This document shows positions 8,871 to 17,714 of a stretch of DNA of 64,000 nucleotides, piece after piece (the first letter of the stretch is position 1; each line of letters opens with the position of its first letter). Origin of the DNA: CAMYOC01 sp963704875 (GTDB lineage: Bacteria > Pseudomonadota > Gammaproteobacteria > Steroidobacterales > XN24); assembly GCA_963704875.1 (NCBI GenBank), contig CAVPIA010000007.1:124001-188000 (forward strand), read 5' to 3'. The notes under the pieces were generated by a model. That model was not told the origin of the DNA. It ran no database searches and was given only the letters and a program-made list of their open reading frames with translations. The translations under genes were made by a program, and so were the position numbers.

Positions 8871-9284
8871 TCAGCCCTGCAGCGTCAGCGTCACCCGGCG
8901 GCGGTGCGCGTGTTGCCGGTGCTCCCACAAGTAGACGCCCTGCCAGGTACCAAGATCGGCGCGGCCCCCCGCTACTGGCAGCGTCAGGCAAGGCTGGGTC
9001 AGGATGCTGCGGATGTGCGCCGGCATATCATCGGGACCTTCGTCGGCATGTTCATAGACCGGATCGCCATCGGGGGCCAGACGCGCCATAAATGCCTCCA
9101 GATCGCGCCGTACCGCCGGATCGGCGTTCTCGCACAGCATCAGCGAGGCACTGGTGTGATGGACGAACAGATGACACAAACCTGCTTGCAGGCCATTGTT
9201 CTTGATGTGATCCTGAATCAGCGCGGTCAGGTCGTAGGTTCCACGCCCGTTCGTCTCAATCGTTATTTTACTGCTATTAATCAT
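8871..9284 (-). CDS. yjbQ: YjbQ family protein (UPF0047; secondary thiamine-phosphate synthase-like)
   Basis: 137 aa, full length for the family. Diagnostic blocks: HLFVHHTSASLMLCENADP, an HADEGPDDMPAHI segment with the conserved histidines and acidic residues of the presumed active site, and LGTWQGVYLWEHR near the C-terminus. E. coli YjbQ shows weak thiamine-phosphate synthase activity, but the physiological role is unsettled. The gene ends 13 bp from the convergent peroxiredoxin gene and is divergent from trmH across about 56 AT-rich base pairs that probably hold both promoters. Confidence 0.92.
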   Translation of the reverse strand: MINSSKITIETNGRGTYDLTALIQDHIKNNGLQAGLCHLFVHHTSASLMLCENADPAVRRDLEAFMARLAPDGDPVYEHADEGPDDMPAHIRSILTQPCLTLPVAGGRADLGTWQGVYLWEHRQHAHRRRVTLTLQG

Positions 9285-9340
9285 ATTGTTACGTCTATTT
9301 ATTAAACTAATATCTATTTCATGAGCGTCGATATCAAGCG

Positions 9341-10003
9341 ATGACCCCGGTCCGTTTTGCCAAATTGCGGCGAATCCTGCGCGCCCGCCAACCTGATCTC
9401 AGCGTGCTGATGGATTCGGTGCATAAGCCGCACAATATCTCAGCGATCCTCAGGAGTTGCGATGCGACCGGCGTATGCTGCGCGCACGCCGTGGATCCCG
9501 ACGGCGACGTGTCCCGCAACCATATGGCGGCCGGAGGCACCGGACGCTATGTCGGTCTGGAAATCCACGACACAATGCATCAGGCCTGCGCGTTGCTCAA
9601 GGATCGCGGTTTTTCCATTCTCGCCGCGCATTTTTCTGATCAGGCCCGGGACTACAGGGAATTCGACTACACGCGTCCGACCGCATTCCTGCTCGGCGCC
9701 GAACTCGATGGCGTCAGTGCTGAAGCCGCGACGCTTGCCGATTCCCATGTGGTGATACCGATGGAAGGGCTGGTCGCGTCGCTCAACGTATCCGTTGCTG
9801 CTGCGTTGTTGCTGTTTGAGGCCCGACGCCAGCGGGAACAAGCGGGTCTCTACAAAGAAAGCAGGCTGCCGCAAGACGAATTCGACCGGGTGCTGTTCGA
9901 ATGGGCTCAGCCCGGCATCGCCCTGCGCTGCCGGCAGCAAGGCCTGCCCTACCCGCCCTTGACGGACGACGGCGATCTGGCCGCAAACCCCTTCAACGCA
10001 TGA
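9341..10003 (+). CDS. trmH: tRNA (guanosine(18)-2'-O)-methyltransferase TrmH
   Basis: 220 aa SPOUT methyltransferase that 2'-O-methylates G18 in the tRNA D loop using S-adenosylmethionine. N-terminal block RQPDLSVLMDSVHKPHNISAILRSCDATGV contains the conserved NxxxxxRxCD segment. The SAM-binding knot is visible as FLLGAELDGVS and VIPMEGLVASLNVSVAAALLLFEA. The C-terminal helix with QREQAGLY matches TrmH rather than other SPOUT enzymes. Monocistronic, divergent from yjbQ. Confidence 0.93.
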   Translation: MTPVRFAKLRRILRARQPDLSVLMDSVHKPHNISAILRSCDATGVCCAHAVDPDGDVSRNHMAAGGTGRYVGLEIHDTMHQACALLKDRGFSILAAHFSDQARDYREFDYTRPTAFLLGAELDGVSAEAATLADSHVVIPMEGLVASLNVSVAAALLLFEARRQREQAGLYKESRLPQDEFDRVLFEWAQPGIALRCRQQGLPYPPLTDDGDLAANPFNA

Positions 10004-10057
10004 CCCGCGACTTGCCGAGCAGGCCCGACAACACTCAGCTTATCTGACCAGCAACGC

Positions 10058-10600
10058 TTATGGCTCGTAGTTCAGCCTGAGCACGCGGGTCTTGTCGAAC
10101 AAACCTGTCGTCAACACCAGTAATTGAGAAAAGTCGGTGTCGCTGATCGGCTCGGCCTGACCACCCAGCGCCCGGATCAGTTCAGGCACGGTGTTGCTGT
10201 GCCCAACGACCAGGACGATCTCGCCTTTGTGCTGCTTTAGCTCGCGGACCAGATCAGCAGACGCTGTGGACGGCAACTCGATCAGCGGCGCACCGGTGAC
10301 CTTTGCCACACCTTCTCCGGTTGCCCGGGTTCGCGATAGCTCGTTCACATACACCGCTGCGAGAGGAACGTCCTGCAAAAGTCTGGCCAAAGCGGCGGCC
10401 CGCTGCATGCCGTCCTCCGTGAGCTGGCGCTGGTCCTCATGGCCCACGGTGTCGGCATGGCGGACGAAAATGACTGTCACCGTGCCCATTGAGGTCCACA
10501 GCCAGCTGACCGCAAGCAGGAACATCAATCCGCCGAGCAGGGACAGCCAGACAGGTGTGAACAGAGGACGCCTGCGCAGGCTGCGATTCGACTTCTTCAC
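10058..10600 (-). CDS. Membrane-anchored histidine phosphatase (SixA-like)
   Basis: 180 aa. A basic N-terminus and one membrane segment (about residues 17-38) precede a histidine-phosphatase domain. The catalytic RHA motif is in VIFVRHADT, and the second histidine is in VVGHSNTVPELI. This branch includes SixA-like phosphatases and lipopolysaccharide core phosphatases; the anchor suggests the domain faces the periplasm. The start overlaps the stop of the upstream small membrane protein gene by 4 bp, so the two form an operon. Substrate unknown. Confidence 0.8.
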   Translation of the reverse strand: MKKSNRSLRRRPLFTPVWLSLLGGLMFLLAVSWLWTSMGTVTVIFVRHADTVGHEDQRQLTEDGMQRAAALARLLQDVPLAAVYVNELSRTRATGEGVAKVTGAPLIELPSTASADLVRELKQHKGEIVLVVGHSNTVPELIRALGGQAEPISDTDFSQLLVLTTGLFDKTRVLRLNYEP

Positions 10601-10896
10601 GGGGCTGGCCCATCGCGCCGCGATGCATCCGGTTTCAGCACTTCGAAATCGCCTTCCAGCGTCGAGCCGGGCTGTCGCTCACGTTGAAATGGCGAAGCTC
10701 CGGGCGGACCCGCTTGTTTACGCTTGAACCACAGCACGATCGCAATGATGGCCGCGGCCACCAGCGCAGATACGAAGAATATGAATCCCAGAAAAATCGA
10801 GATGGCCAGGAGCGCCAGCGCGATCACACCCGCCAGAAAGCGAGCCAGAGGCCCTGGGGGACGTCCATTGATCAAAAAAGGATTGGGGGTTGGCAT
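10597..10896 (-). CDS. Small membrane protein, unknown
   Basis: 99 aa with two close hydrophobic segments (about residues 17-37 and 41-58), a basic KRKQ turn, then a polar C-terminal tail of about 38 residues. No domain recognised. Its last 4 bp overlap the start of the histidine phosphatase, implying coupled translation and perhaps a physical partnership in the inner membrane. Confidence 0.65.
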   Translation of the reverse strand: MPTPNPFLINGRPPGPLARFLAGVIALALLAISIFLGFIFFVSALVAAAIIAIVLWFKRKQAGPPGASPFQRERQPGSTLEGDFEVLKPDASRRDGPAP

Positions 10897-10940
10897 AGAC
10901 TCCGGATTTTAACCCAGCGCAGCCCGCTTGAGGGATTCCT

Positions 10941-11864
10941 TCAGCTGCCGTCGTCCGCAGCCTTCCCGGCCGCAACCGGATGGTAGTAGCCGTCGAACCA
11001 GGTGTTCCAGGTTTCCCCACCATCGGTGGATTCCTCGAAAAACTGGCGGACGACACCATCGTCCATTGGCGTCCAGGTGCCGCGGAAATCACGTTGATCA
11101 CCGCTGGCCAGATAGTGAATGCCGCCGGTCAGAACCATCGATTCTCCCTGCAAACCTCCGCGATACTGAATCTGAATGCCCAATCCATTCCAGATCTGCA
11201 CCCACTCACGGGTATTGGCATCGTAATAATTGATACTCATGCCGGTGCTGCCGGTGGCACTGCTCCAGCGCTCCACGAGCACACAGCCCTGCTCCTCACT
11301 GGAAATCCGGTTGTTGCCATAGAAGGTGCCATCGCTTCCCTTTACCTCCCATGCGCCGACCCAGAAGTCGAACTGGCGAAACACAGGGTCGTATTCACAG
11401 GGTGCCGCGTTGCGTTTCATCTGATCCAGACTGGCCTGAAACCCGGCAACAGACGATAGCGGCTCCATCGCCGGATCATCGGTGATCGAAGACGGGTTCG
11501 AGAATCCCGCTTGCGCCGCATTGCTGAGCGCGGCAACCGCGAGCTCTGGCTGGCCGGTCGCGACTGCAAGCCGGGCCCGCTCGATATCCACAAACTGCGC
11601 GGGTATTCCGGCTGCCAGAGCCAGTTCCAGGTGTTCACCTGCATCTTGAAACCGCCCGACATGACGCAGGCCCGTTGCGAGCCGAAACTGGGCCTGGGCA
11701 TTCTCTGGCTGCTCTGCAACCACCGCCTCATAGGCGACCACTGCCTGTGGCCATTGCTGCGCCTGGTAAAAACGGCCAGCCTCTTCGGCATCGGCCGCAC
11801 CCGCATTTTGGAAGACAAGCGATACCAGCAACAGACAACTCGAAAGGCAAATCTTGTTTAGCAA
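10941..11864 (-). CDS. Exported TPR protein with C-terminal DUF1579-like domain
   Basis: 307 aa. Signal peptide about residues 1-23 (ends QNAGAADA). TPR-like helices follow (EEAGRFYQAQQWPQAVVAYEAV and two more, about 25-130), then a beta-rich domain beginning YDPVFRQFDFWVGAWEV and containing YYDANTREWVQIWNG, reminiscent of DUF1579-type barrels. Start TTG 11864 is supported by GGAGG eight bases upstream. Function unknown, probably periplasmic. The 5' flank contains unusual purine-rich repeats. Confidence 0.72.
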   Translation of the reverse strand: MLNKICLSSCLLLVSLVFQNAGAADAEEAGRFYQAQQWPQAVVAYEAVVAEQPENAQAQFRLATGLRHVGRFQDAGEHLELALAAGIPAQFVDIERARLAVATGQPELAVAALSNAAQAGFSNPSSITDDPAMEPLSSVAGFQASLDQMKRNAAPCEYDPVFRQFDFWVGAWEVKGSDGTFYGNNRISSEEQGCVLVERWSSATGSTGMSINYYDANTREWVQIWNGLGIQIQYRGGLQGESMVLTGGIHYLASGDQRDFRGTWTPMDDGVVRQFFEESTDGGETWNTWFDGYYHPVAAGKAADDGS

Positions 11865-12294
11865 GTTGGCATCCTCCGCGATGGTCAGACCCGGTTCCCG
11901 ACCGGCTGGATAGTTCGGCTGCTTTTTTCTGCTGCTCTTTGCTACAGCTCTTTTCTACTGCTCTGGGGTTCCGATGCTCTTTGGTTCTGCTGCTCTGGCC
12001 AAAAACCAGCCCGTTGTTCATCGAGTATGGGTCCGGAATCAATATCAGCCTATCATTCTGACACGGTGGTCGACGCGCCGGTTCCGTCAATCAGGACAGC
12101 GAATATCAAGACCGGCAATAGTGGGATCCGGCATGAGCTGCCTTCGCGAGGTGGCCGGGATCAATGGACAATTACTCCGCTCGCGGATGTCGCGGTAGCT
12201 GGCCCGGCGTTTTAGCTACGATCTATAATCGAGGCATCGCCTGGCAATCAAACCGTCGGCGCCTGTATCTCGAGCTGATCGAAGGTCTGTGTTG
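11865..12294. other. Intergenic region between divergent genes
   Basis: About 430 bp separating the TPR gene (minus) from an L,D-transpeptidase gene (plus). It holds a degenerate repeat (11918-12000) and a TATAAT hexamer at 12224-12229, about 65 bp before the transpeptidase start, which could be a -10 element although no good -35 was seen. No small gene or RNA is supported. Confidence 0.5.
11918..12000 (-). repeat. Degenerate AAGAGCAGCAGAA-type direct repeats
   Basis: Read on the minus strand, five to six irregular copies of an AGAGCAGCAGAA-like unit occur with spacing of about 12-18 bp, upstream of the exported TPR gene. Strand composition is highly skewed (purines on minus). It could be an array of regulator sites or a structured leader segment; no known motif was matched. 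Confidence 0.45.
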
Positions 12295-12957
12295 ATGATC
12301 AAAGCCGCCTTGTTTTTAGCCGGCATCATGCTGGCTTCCCAGGCCAGTGGCAGCGCCGTTGATGTGATAGCACGCGTGGCCCCGGACATACGGCCAAACG
12401 TGGTCAAAGAGGCGGTGGCCGCGATGGAATGCGCGCAGAGACAGGGCGTAGGCGTCGACGCTCAGCGACTGGCGATCATCGATTACACGATTCCGTCGCG
12501 TCAGCCCCGGATGTGGGTGGTGGACATCGAGACACAGAAATTGCTGTTCGCCGAGCATGTGGCCCATGGCCAGGGGTCGGGCTTTGATATACCGACCGAG
12601 TTCTCAGACCGGGAAGGTAGTCATCAATCGAGCCTTGGCTTGTTTCTTACGGATAACTCATACCAGGGTGCGAATGGTTACTCGATGAGGCTGCACGGTT
12701 TGAGCAAGGGCTATAACGAATCGGCAATGCGTCGGGCGATTGTGATGCACGGTGCCTGGTACGTTAATCCGCAAGCGGCTGCGAGCATGGGCCGTCTGGG
12801 ACGCTCCTGGGGTTGTCCGGCAGTGCGTACTGAAGTTGCGATGCCGATGATCGATATGCTGAAGGATGGCAACTTTATCTATGCCCATGGACCTGGCACG
12901 GAGAACCTGACCAGGTGCGGGGTCGATACCCTGGTTCCGGCTCAGCAAAAGAATTAA
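12295..12957 (+). CDS. Secreted murein L,D-transpeptidase-like protein (YkuD_2 type)
   Basis: 220 aa with a signal peptide (about residues 1-20). The C-terminal catalytic region has His152 (IVMHGAWYV) and Cys174 in LGRSWGCPAV, the pattern of the YkuD_2 branch of L,D-transpeptidase catalytic domains. These enzymes are thought to form or edit 3-3 cross-links or attach proteins in peptidoglycan. ATG 12295 is preferred because GAAGG lies 9 bases upstream; GTG 12289 is in frame but too close. It converges with a second, different L,D-transpeptidase gene 69 bp away. Confidence 0.82.
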   Translation: MIKAALFLAGIMLASQASGSAVDVIARVAPDIRPNVVKEAVAAMECAQRQGVGVDAQRLAIIDYTIPSRQPRMWVVDIETQKLLFAEHVAHGQGSGFDIPTEFSDREGSHQSSLGLFLTDNSYQGANGYSMRLHGLSKGYNESAMRRAIVMHGAWYVNPQAAASMGRLGRSWGCPAVRTEVAMPMIDMLKDGNFIYAHGPGTENLTRCGVDTLVPAQQKN

Positions 12958-13026
12958 CCAGTCGGCAGGCAAAAGCAGACAAAGACTCGGGCGGCCCTTC
13001 TCTGCTGATGCGCCTTTCAGCGAGTG

Positions 13027-14082
13027 TCAGTCACTGGCAGCGGACGCTGGCTCCTCGGGTGACGAACTAAGCACGGCCAGTTGCACCCCGGTCGTGCTCT
13101 CCAACACCGGTTCATCGGTCACCATCAGCGTGCTACCCGGCGTCAGCACCGGATTCAGCACGTAAAGAAATGCATCCGGCAGATGGACGCGTCTGGTCGC
13201 AGTGGGATCCAGAGGTCGGTCTTTGTCTCCCATATGCCCGGTAATGCCAACACCAACCCAGTCGGGCCGCTTTGAATCAGTCGCTTCTGCCGGGCTGTCT
13301 CCCTTCGCTGCCGACATCACGAAGGCGTGCGTTCCCAGCGGGATCTCGGGATCATCAATCGTGATGGCCGAACGGCCGATTTCCACTCCGTTGCGCAGCA
13401 CGATAACGCGCTTGTCGTATCCACTGAGAACGATCGAAACGGGACCTGTAGCCGACTTTTCAGGTTCCCAGCGGTAGGTCTCCGTCACGGTCAGGCGCGC
13501 GGTCTCTTCTGGCGCACCCGCCGCATTGACCGGCACCAGTAAGGGAGGATGATCCACGTCGGCCGGTTCGGTGCTCTGGCTGGCAATGACGACGGTCATG
13601 CCCTTTGGCGAAACGCTAAACAACAGGCGGGCAAACTCGCTGGGCAAGTGGACGCAGCCGTGCGACTCCGGATAGCCGGGTATCCCGCCTGCATGTAGCG
13701 CGACCCCATCCTGGGTCAGTTTCTGCGTATAGGGCATCGCCGCGTTGTGATAAAGACTGGAGTGGTGGTCGGCGTCTTTGAGGATGGTATGGAACACGCC
13801 GGTCGGTGTCTCATGGCCTTTCTTGCCGCTACTGATCGTACTCTCGCCGATCTCCACCCCGTTGCGGTACGCGTAGGCACGCTGCTCGTCCAGGCTGACC
13901 ACGACCAGGATCGGGCCTTCCGGCGCTACTTCGGGTGCCCAGGTGAATTGACCGGGCTTCAGGTCCTGAGTTGGCGTGTCATAGGCCACTGGCGCTTTCG
14001 CACCCCAGAATGGCGCCGCCTGTATCTGGGTGGAAATTGCAGCGATCAGGCATGTGGCAAGCATCATGCGGGTCAATCTCAT
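13027..14082 (-). CDS. L,D-transpeptidase with two YkuD-like modules, the second lacking cysteine
   Basis: 351 aa, exported (signal peptide about residues 1-22). The first YkuD module (about 55-175) carries His130 in VALHAGGIPGYPESHGC and catalytic Cys143 in SHGCVHLP, so it should be active. A second related module (about 215-335) starts GPVSIVLSGYDKRVIVLRNG, but has RRVHLPDAF where SHGCVHLP would be, so it lacks the nucleophile. Start ATG 14082 follows AGGAGAG and gives a clean signal peptide; the longer frame does not. Likely a periplasmic peptidoglycan enzyme with a regulatory or substrate-binding second module. Confidence 0.85.
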   Translation of the reverse strand: MRLTRMMLATCLIAAISTQIQAAPFWGAKAPVAYDTPTQDLKPGQFTWAPEVAPEGPILVVVSLDEQRAYAYRNGVEIGESTISSGKKGHETPTGVFHTILKDADHHSSLYHNAAMPYTQKLTQDGVALHAGGIPGYPESHGCVHLPSEFARLLFSVSPKGMTVVIASQSTEPADVDHPPLLVPVNAAGAPEETARLTVTETYRWEPEKSATGPVSIVLSGYDKRVIVLRNGVEIGRSAITIDDPEIPLGTHAFVMSAAKGDSPAEATDSKRPDWVGVGITGHMGDKDRPLDPTATRRVHLPDAFLYVLNPVLTPGSTLMVTDEPVLESTTGVQLAVLSSSPEEPASAASD

Positions 14083-14210
14083 GGGGGCTCTCCTGGCAAG
14101 GGTCACATACAGCGCGGTTTGCTTGATCGACAGGTACAGGGTTTTGCAGGTCATCACCGATCAACCGTACAGGCCTGACAGCCCTGTGCGTACGACCTCG
14201 TACTCTATCG

Positions 14211-14256
14211 AAAAAAAACGCTCCAGACCTGGCCTTTGTGCCGGCCAGGCTGGAGC
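14211..14256 (-). terminator. Intrinsic terminator of the alkyl sulfatase gene
   Basis: Read on minus: CGCTCCAG-CCTGGCC pairs with GGCCAGG-CTGGAGCG across a short loop (one bulge), followed directly by eight T residues (14211-14218 as A on plus). Strong rho-independent terminator about 40 bp after the sulfatase stop codon. Confidence 0.9.
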
Positions 14257-14297
14257 GAATCCGTCACAAGGGTCCGCTGCGTGTGCAACGAGCCGTG

Positions 14298-16352
14298 TTA
14301 GTCGCCGGTGTAAGGCAACGGCTCCTGTTCGAAGGTGCTGTCATCAGGCGCCTTGAGGGGCGATTTGAGCGTGCCCGGCATAATCTCGAAGCCCAGCTCG
14401 AACTGGATCAACGTGCTCTTGAGCTGCTCGAGGACCTCACGATTGCCTTCGACTTTCACCTTGCCGGCATCGATCTGCTGATCGAAGGTCACGGCGCCCA
14501 TCATCACCGGTTCCAGATCGACGCGATCGATGGTCAGGGTAAGGTCCGGATCGCTGGCCTGCTGCCCCTTGATATTGGTGAGCACGGCGTTGCTCATCTC
14601 AACCACGAATTCCTCACCGTTATCCGGGGTCAGCAAATTGATCGTGAACGCCATGCCATCCGCTTTATCACTGTCCATGCGTATCCCGAGGAAGTCCAGA
14701 TACAGGTCCGTGGTCATTGCACGAATCAGATCAGGGCCACCGGTCTTGGCGCTGGCGCCTTCCGGGATGCCAGAGCGTAGTTCCAGCGCTGCCGCCAGGA
14801 AGCTGTTGCGCACGCTGGGGCTTTCCTGCTGGTAGCCATACTGCTCGAATGCGTCGGCGAGCAGGTCCTTGGCTGGCTGATTTGCCGGCTCCGCGTAGAC
14901 CAGCTTGTTCAGGATTTCCTGCGCATGCCGATACTTGCCTTCGTCATAGAGTTCCTGCGCCTTGGCGATGATCTTTGACGAGCCGCCCATCATCTCGACA
15001 TACAAGGGTGCGGAGTCTTCCGGCGACAACGGGATCAAGGTCGTCGGGTTTGCGTCCCAGTAGCCCAGATAGCGGTTGATCACCGCTCGGCTGTTGTGCT
15101 CCATCGAGCCGTGATAGCCGCGCGTGAACCACTGCTGCTGCAGACTTGGCGGTGGCTCATAGACATTCTGTATCTGGTTGATAGTGACGCCCTGGTTGGC
15201 CAGGTGCAGCACCTGGTTGTTCAGGTGGGCGTACATGTCGCGTTGCCCGCGCATCACTTCCTGGATGCGCTCATTGCCGAAACGGGGCCAGCTATGCGCA
15301 CTGAACATGACCTGGGCCTCCTGGCCATAGCGGTACAAGGCTTCGTTGATCTGCTTTGACCATTCCAGCGAATCGCGCACCAGGGCCCCGCGCAAGGTGT
15401 AGATGTTGTGGATCGTCGCAGAGATATTCTCTGCGGCCCAGAACACCTGCATGTCGGGGAAATAGGTGTTCATTTCTGCCGGCGCCTCGGTGCCCGGCGT
15501 GTTCTGGAAGATCATCCGGACGCCGTCGACGGTCATCTCTTCGAAGTCGTCCTCGACGATCACATTCGGCTCGATCAGACCGAGATTACCGGCCGCGGTG
15601 TTCTTGCCGATCGACTGATCCACATGGCCATACGGGCTGGCGGGCAACAGCACGCCATATTGATAGAACATTCTCCTGCTCATCGCGTTACCGGCGTAAA
15701 TGTTCTCTGCCACCGCGTGGTCCATAAAGCCTATCGGCGCAATTATCTTGACCTTACCGCTGCGGACATCCGCCTCATCGACTACACCCCGCACACCACC
15801 AAAGTGATCCGCATGGGAGTGCGAATAGACAACCGCGACGACCGGGCGCTCGCCCAGCTGTTCATTGACGAATTTGAGGGCAGCGGCAGCGGTCTCCTTG
15901 GCGGTCAGCGGATCGAAAACTATCCAGCCGGTTTCCCCGCGGATAAAGCTGATGTTTGCCAGATCGAACCCACGCACCTGGTAGATACCGGGGATGACCT
16001 CGTATAGACCGTAATTCATGTTCAGGATGGCCTGACGCTGCAGCGAAGGATGGACGCTGTCGAAGTCTTTGCCCTGAAGCAGGAAGTCATACTTGCCCAT
16101 GTCCCAGGCCACATTGCCCTTCTCAGCCATGATCTGGGTGTAGTCCGGGGCAGCGATAAAGCCCTTGGACTGCTCTTCGAAATCGCGCTTGTCCGCAAAC
16201 GGCAGGATCTTTCTTTGCTGCTGCTGTTTCTCGATGGTGTACTTCGAGGGGAGCTTGCCCTTAGGGCTGAAGTGGCCGGTGTCTGTTTCGGCCAGGCCGG
16301 CGGATGACACAGCGAGCAACGCTGCGATGCCGAGTACGTTCAGGAACTTCAT
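14298..16352 (-). CDS. Periplasmic alkyl sulfatase, SdsA1/BDS1 family (metallo-beta-lactamase fold)
   Basis: 684 aa. Hydrolyses primary alkyl sulfates such as dodecyl sulfate, releasing sulfate and an alcohol. Signal peptide about residues 1-21. The metallo-beta-lactamase domain has the zinc motif HSHADH (His178, His180, Asp182, His183) and downstream AAEN and SAHSWPRFG landmarks. An alkyl-sulfatase dimerisation domain (from about 430) and a C-terminal SCP2-like domain (about 560-670, DLTLTIDRVDLEPVMMG) complete the standard architecture. Start ATG 16352 is chosen for GGAGA six bases upstream and a clean signal peptide; ATG 16364 is also in frame. Divergent from a LysR gene and closed by a strong terminator. 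Confidence 0.92.
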   Translation of the reverse strand: MKFLNVLGIAALLAVSSAGLAETDTGHFSPKGKLPSKYTIEKQQQQRKILPFADKRDFEEQSKGFIAAPDYTQIMAEKGNVAWDMGKYDFLLQGKDFDSVHPSLQRQAILNMNYGLYEVIPGIYQVRGFDLANISFIRGETGWIVFDPLTAKETAAAALKFVNEQLGERPVVAVVYSHSHADHFGGVRGVVDEADVRSGKVKIIAPIGFMDHAVAENIYAGNAMSRRMFYQYGVLLPASPYGHVDQSIGKNTAAGNLGLIEPNVIVEDDFEEMTVDGVRMIFQNTPGTEAPAEMNTYFPDMQVFWAAENISATIHNIYTLRGALVRDSLEWSKQINEALYRYGQEAQVMFSAHSWPRFGNERIQEVMRGQRDMYAHLNNQVLHLANQGVTINQIQNVYEPPPSLQQQWFTRGYHGSMEHNSRAVINRYLGYWDANPTTLIPLSPEDSAPLYVEMMGGSSKIIAKAQELYDEGKYRHAQEILNKLVYAEPANQPAKDLLADAFEQYGYQQESPSVRNSFLAAALELRSGIPEGASAKTGGPDLIRAMTTDLYLDFLGIRMDSDKADGMAFTINLLTPDNGEEFVVEMSNAVLTNIKGQQASDPDLTLTIDRVDLEPVMMGAVTFDQQIDAGKVKVEGNREVLEQLKSTLIQFELGFEIMPGTLKSPLKAPDDSTFEQEPLPYTGD

Positions 16353-16587
16353 ATCGGTCTCCATGATGAGTGTTTTCCTCAGGGTCAAACCGTGAGGAAT
16401 GGCAGCGTTCGACGGCAAAAGCCAGCAAATGATTCGGCCCTGGGCTGTCATTCTGTCTCGCTCCAGGCAGCGCATCAGAACGCCTGGGATGACGCTTCTG
16501 CCGGGGAAGCCTCAAGTTTGAATGGCGGGCGGCTAGCAAGGCAGTCAAAATTCTTTGCCGGCGCATAGGAGAACACAGGCATCATTC

Positions 16588-16602
16588 ATGCGTCTAATGC
16601 AT
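16588..16602. promoter_or_regulatory. Candidate LysR-type operator (T-N11-A)
   Basis: ATGCGTCTAATGCAT is a dyad with ATGC/GCAT arms and contains a T-N11-A box (16589-16601). It lies 33 bp before the LysR start within the 282-bp divergent region with the sulfatase, where such regulators usually bind. Only one box was identified by eye. Confidence 0.45.
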
Positions 16603-16634
16603 TCTCTGTGTCTTTCTGATAGATTTTTTGCATT

Positions 16635-17600
16635 ATGCCCACGCTTCGACAACTCAATCATGCGCAGACGCTTGCGAGCCACAGACACTTTGGTCAGGCC
16701 GCCGCCTCGCTGCATCTCTCCCAACCCGCGCTGACACGGAGCATCATGGCGCTTGAAGCCACGCTCGGCGCGCAGTTGTTCGATCGCACGGCTGGGGGGG
16801 TCGTACCCACATCGTTCGGAGAAAAATTGCTCGCCAGAGCATCCGTCATCCTTGCCGAGTCGGCAGAACTGAAGCGTGAAATGGATGCGATGTTGGGCCT
16901 CGAGTCTGGCTCTCTGGATGTGTCGATGGGGCATTATCCTTTGGAGATACTCGGCCCTGAGGCCGGCGCCGCGCTGATCACCCGTCACCCCGGTCTGCAG
17001 CTACGTCTGCGTAGCGGCGACTGGCGGGAAGTCACAACGCGTATTCTGCAGCGCGAGTCCGAGCTGGGGATCGCCGAAATAAGCGAGGCAGCGGCGGATG
17101 ATCGGCTCGAGGTCGAGCCCTTGAGCCGGCACCGGATCTATCTTTACTGTCGTAGCGGTCACCCGCTGACCCGCGGCAACGACCCGATCCGGTTCCGCGA
17201 CCTCCTCACCTATCCCTGGGCCACCAGCCGCGTACCCAGACGCATCGCGGGAGCGTTTGCCGGTGATGATCTTCGAGCCGGCCAGACAGACCCGGCCTCC
17301 GGCGATTTCGTTCCCGCCGTCGAGGTCGAGGTCTCGCTGGCGTCGCGGCGCCTGGTGGCGAACTGCGACGCCATCGCGGGTGAGCTTCTGGTTCAGATCG
17401 AGCGCGAACTCGACGCCGGATTGCTAAGTCTCGTGCCATTTCAGCAGGACTGGATGCGCCTGAATTACGGCTTTATCACGCTAAGAGGTCGCACCCTTTC
17501 ACCTGCAGCCCGATCGTTTATGGAAGAAATACGCCAGCTTGACCGTCAGGTGGCTGCCAAAGAACAGACCTTGCGTGCCAGATTTGTTACCGGGTTTTGA
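16635..17600 (+). CDS. LysR-family transcriptional regulator
   Basis: 321 aa. N-terminal winged helix-turn-helix is clear (LRQLNHAQTLASHRHFGQAA then LHLSQPALTRSIMALEATLG, residues 4-50, and AQLFDRTAGGVVPTSFGEKL). A linker helix and periplasmic-binding-like effector domain follow. Divergent placement suggests it controls the alkyl sulfatase; its inducer may be an alkyl sulfate or the released sulfate/alcohol, but that is inference. Start ATG 16635 agrees with the family length. Confidence 0.9.
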   Translation: MPTLRQLNHAQTLASHRHFGQAAASLHLSQPALTRSIMALEATLGAQLFDRTAGGVVPTSFGEKLLARASVILAESAELKREMDAMLGLESGSLDVSMGHYPLEILGPEAGAALITRHPGLQLRLRSGDWREVTTRILQRESELGIAEISEAAADDRLEVEPLSRHRIYLYCRSGHPLTRGNDPIRFRDLLTYPWATSRVPRRIAGAFAGDDLRAGQTDPASGDFVPAVEVEVSLASRRLVANCDAIAGELLVQIERELDAGLLSLVPFQQDWMRLNYGFITLRGRTLSPAARSFMEEIRQLDRQVAAKEQTLRARFVTGF

Positions 17601-17658
17601 CCCGTGATCAACAGGACGCAGCAATAGCCCCGCTCTCTTCGAGCCTCCGCCCCCTGAT

Positions 17659-17714
17659 AATTAAAACGGCCCCATGCAGGGGCCGTCTTAATTATTGGCG
17701 GAGAGGGAGGGATT
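17659..17714 (-). repeat. Outlying diverged copy: terminator hairpin plus tRNA-Ser 3' tail
   Basis: 17659-17693 is the same hairpin found beside the intact tRNA-Ser (CGGCCCC/GGGGCCG with AATTAA flanks). 17696-17714 repeats the last 19 nt of tRNA-Ser including CCA. The following about 75 bp match the linker of the main array only in patches (CGCGTTCC, GGGTCGAACC) and have an internal deletion, so this copy is older. The remainder of 17715-17990 holds no supported gene. Confidence 0.85.
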
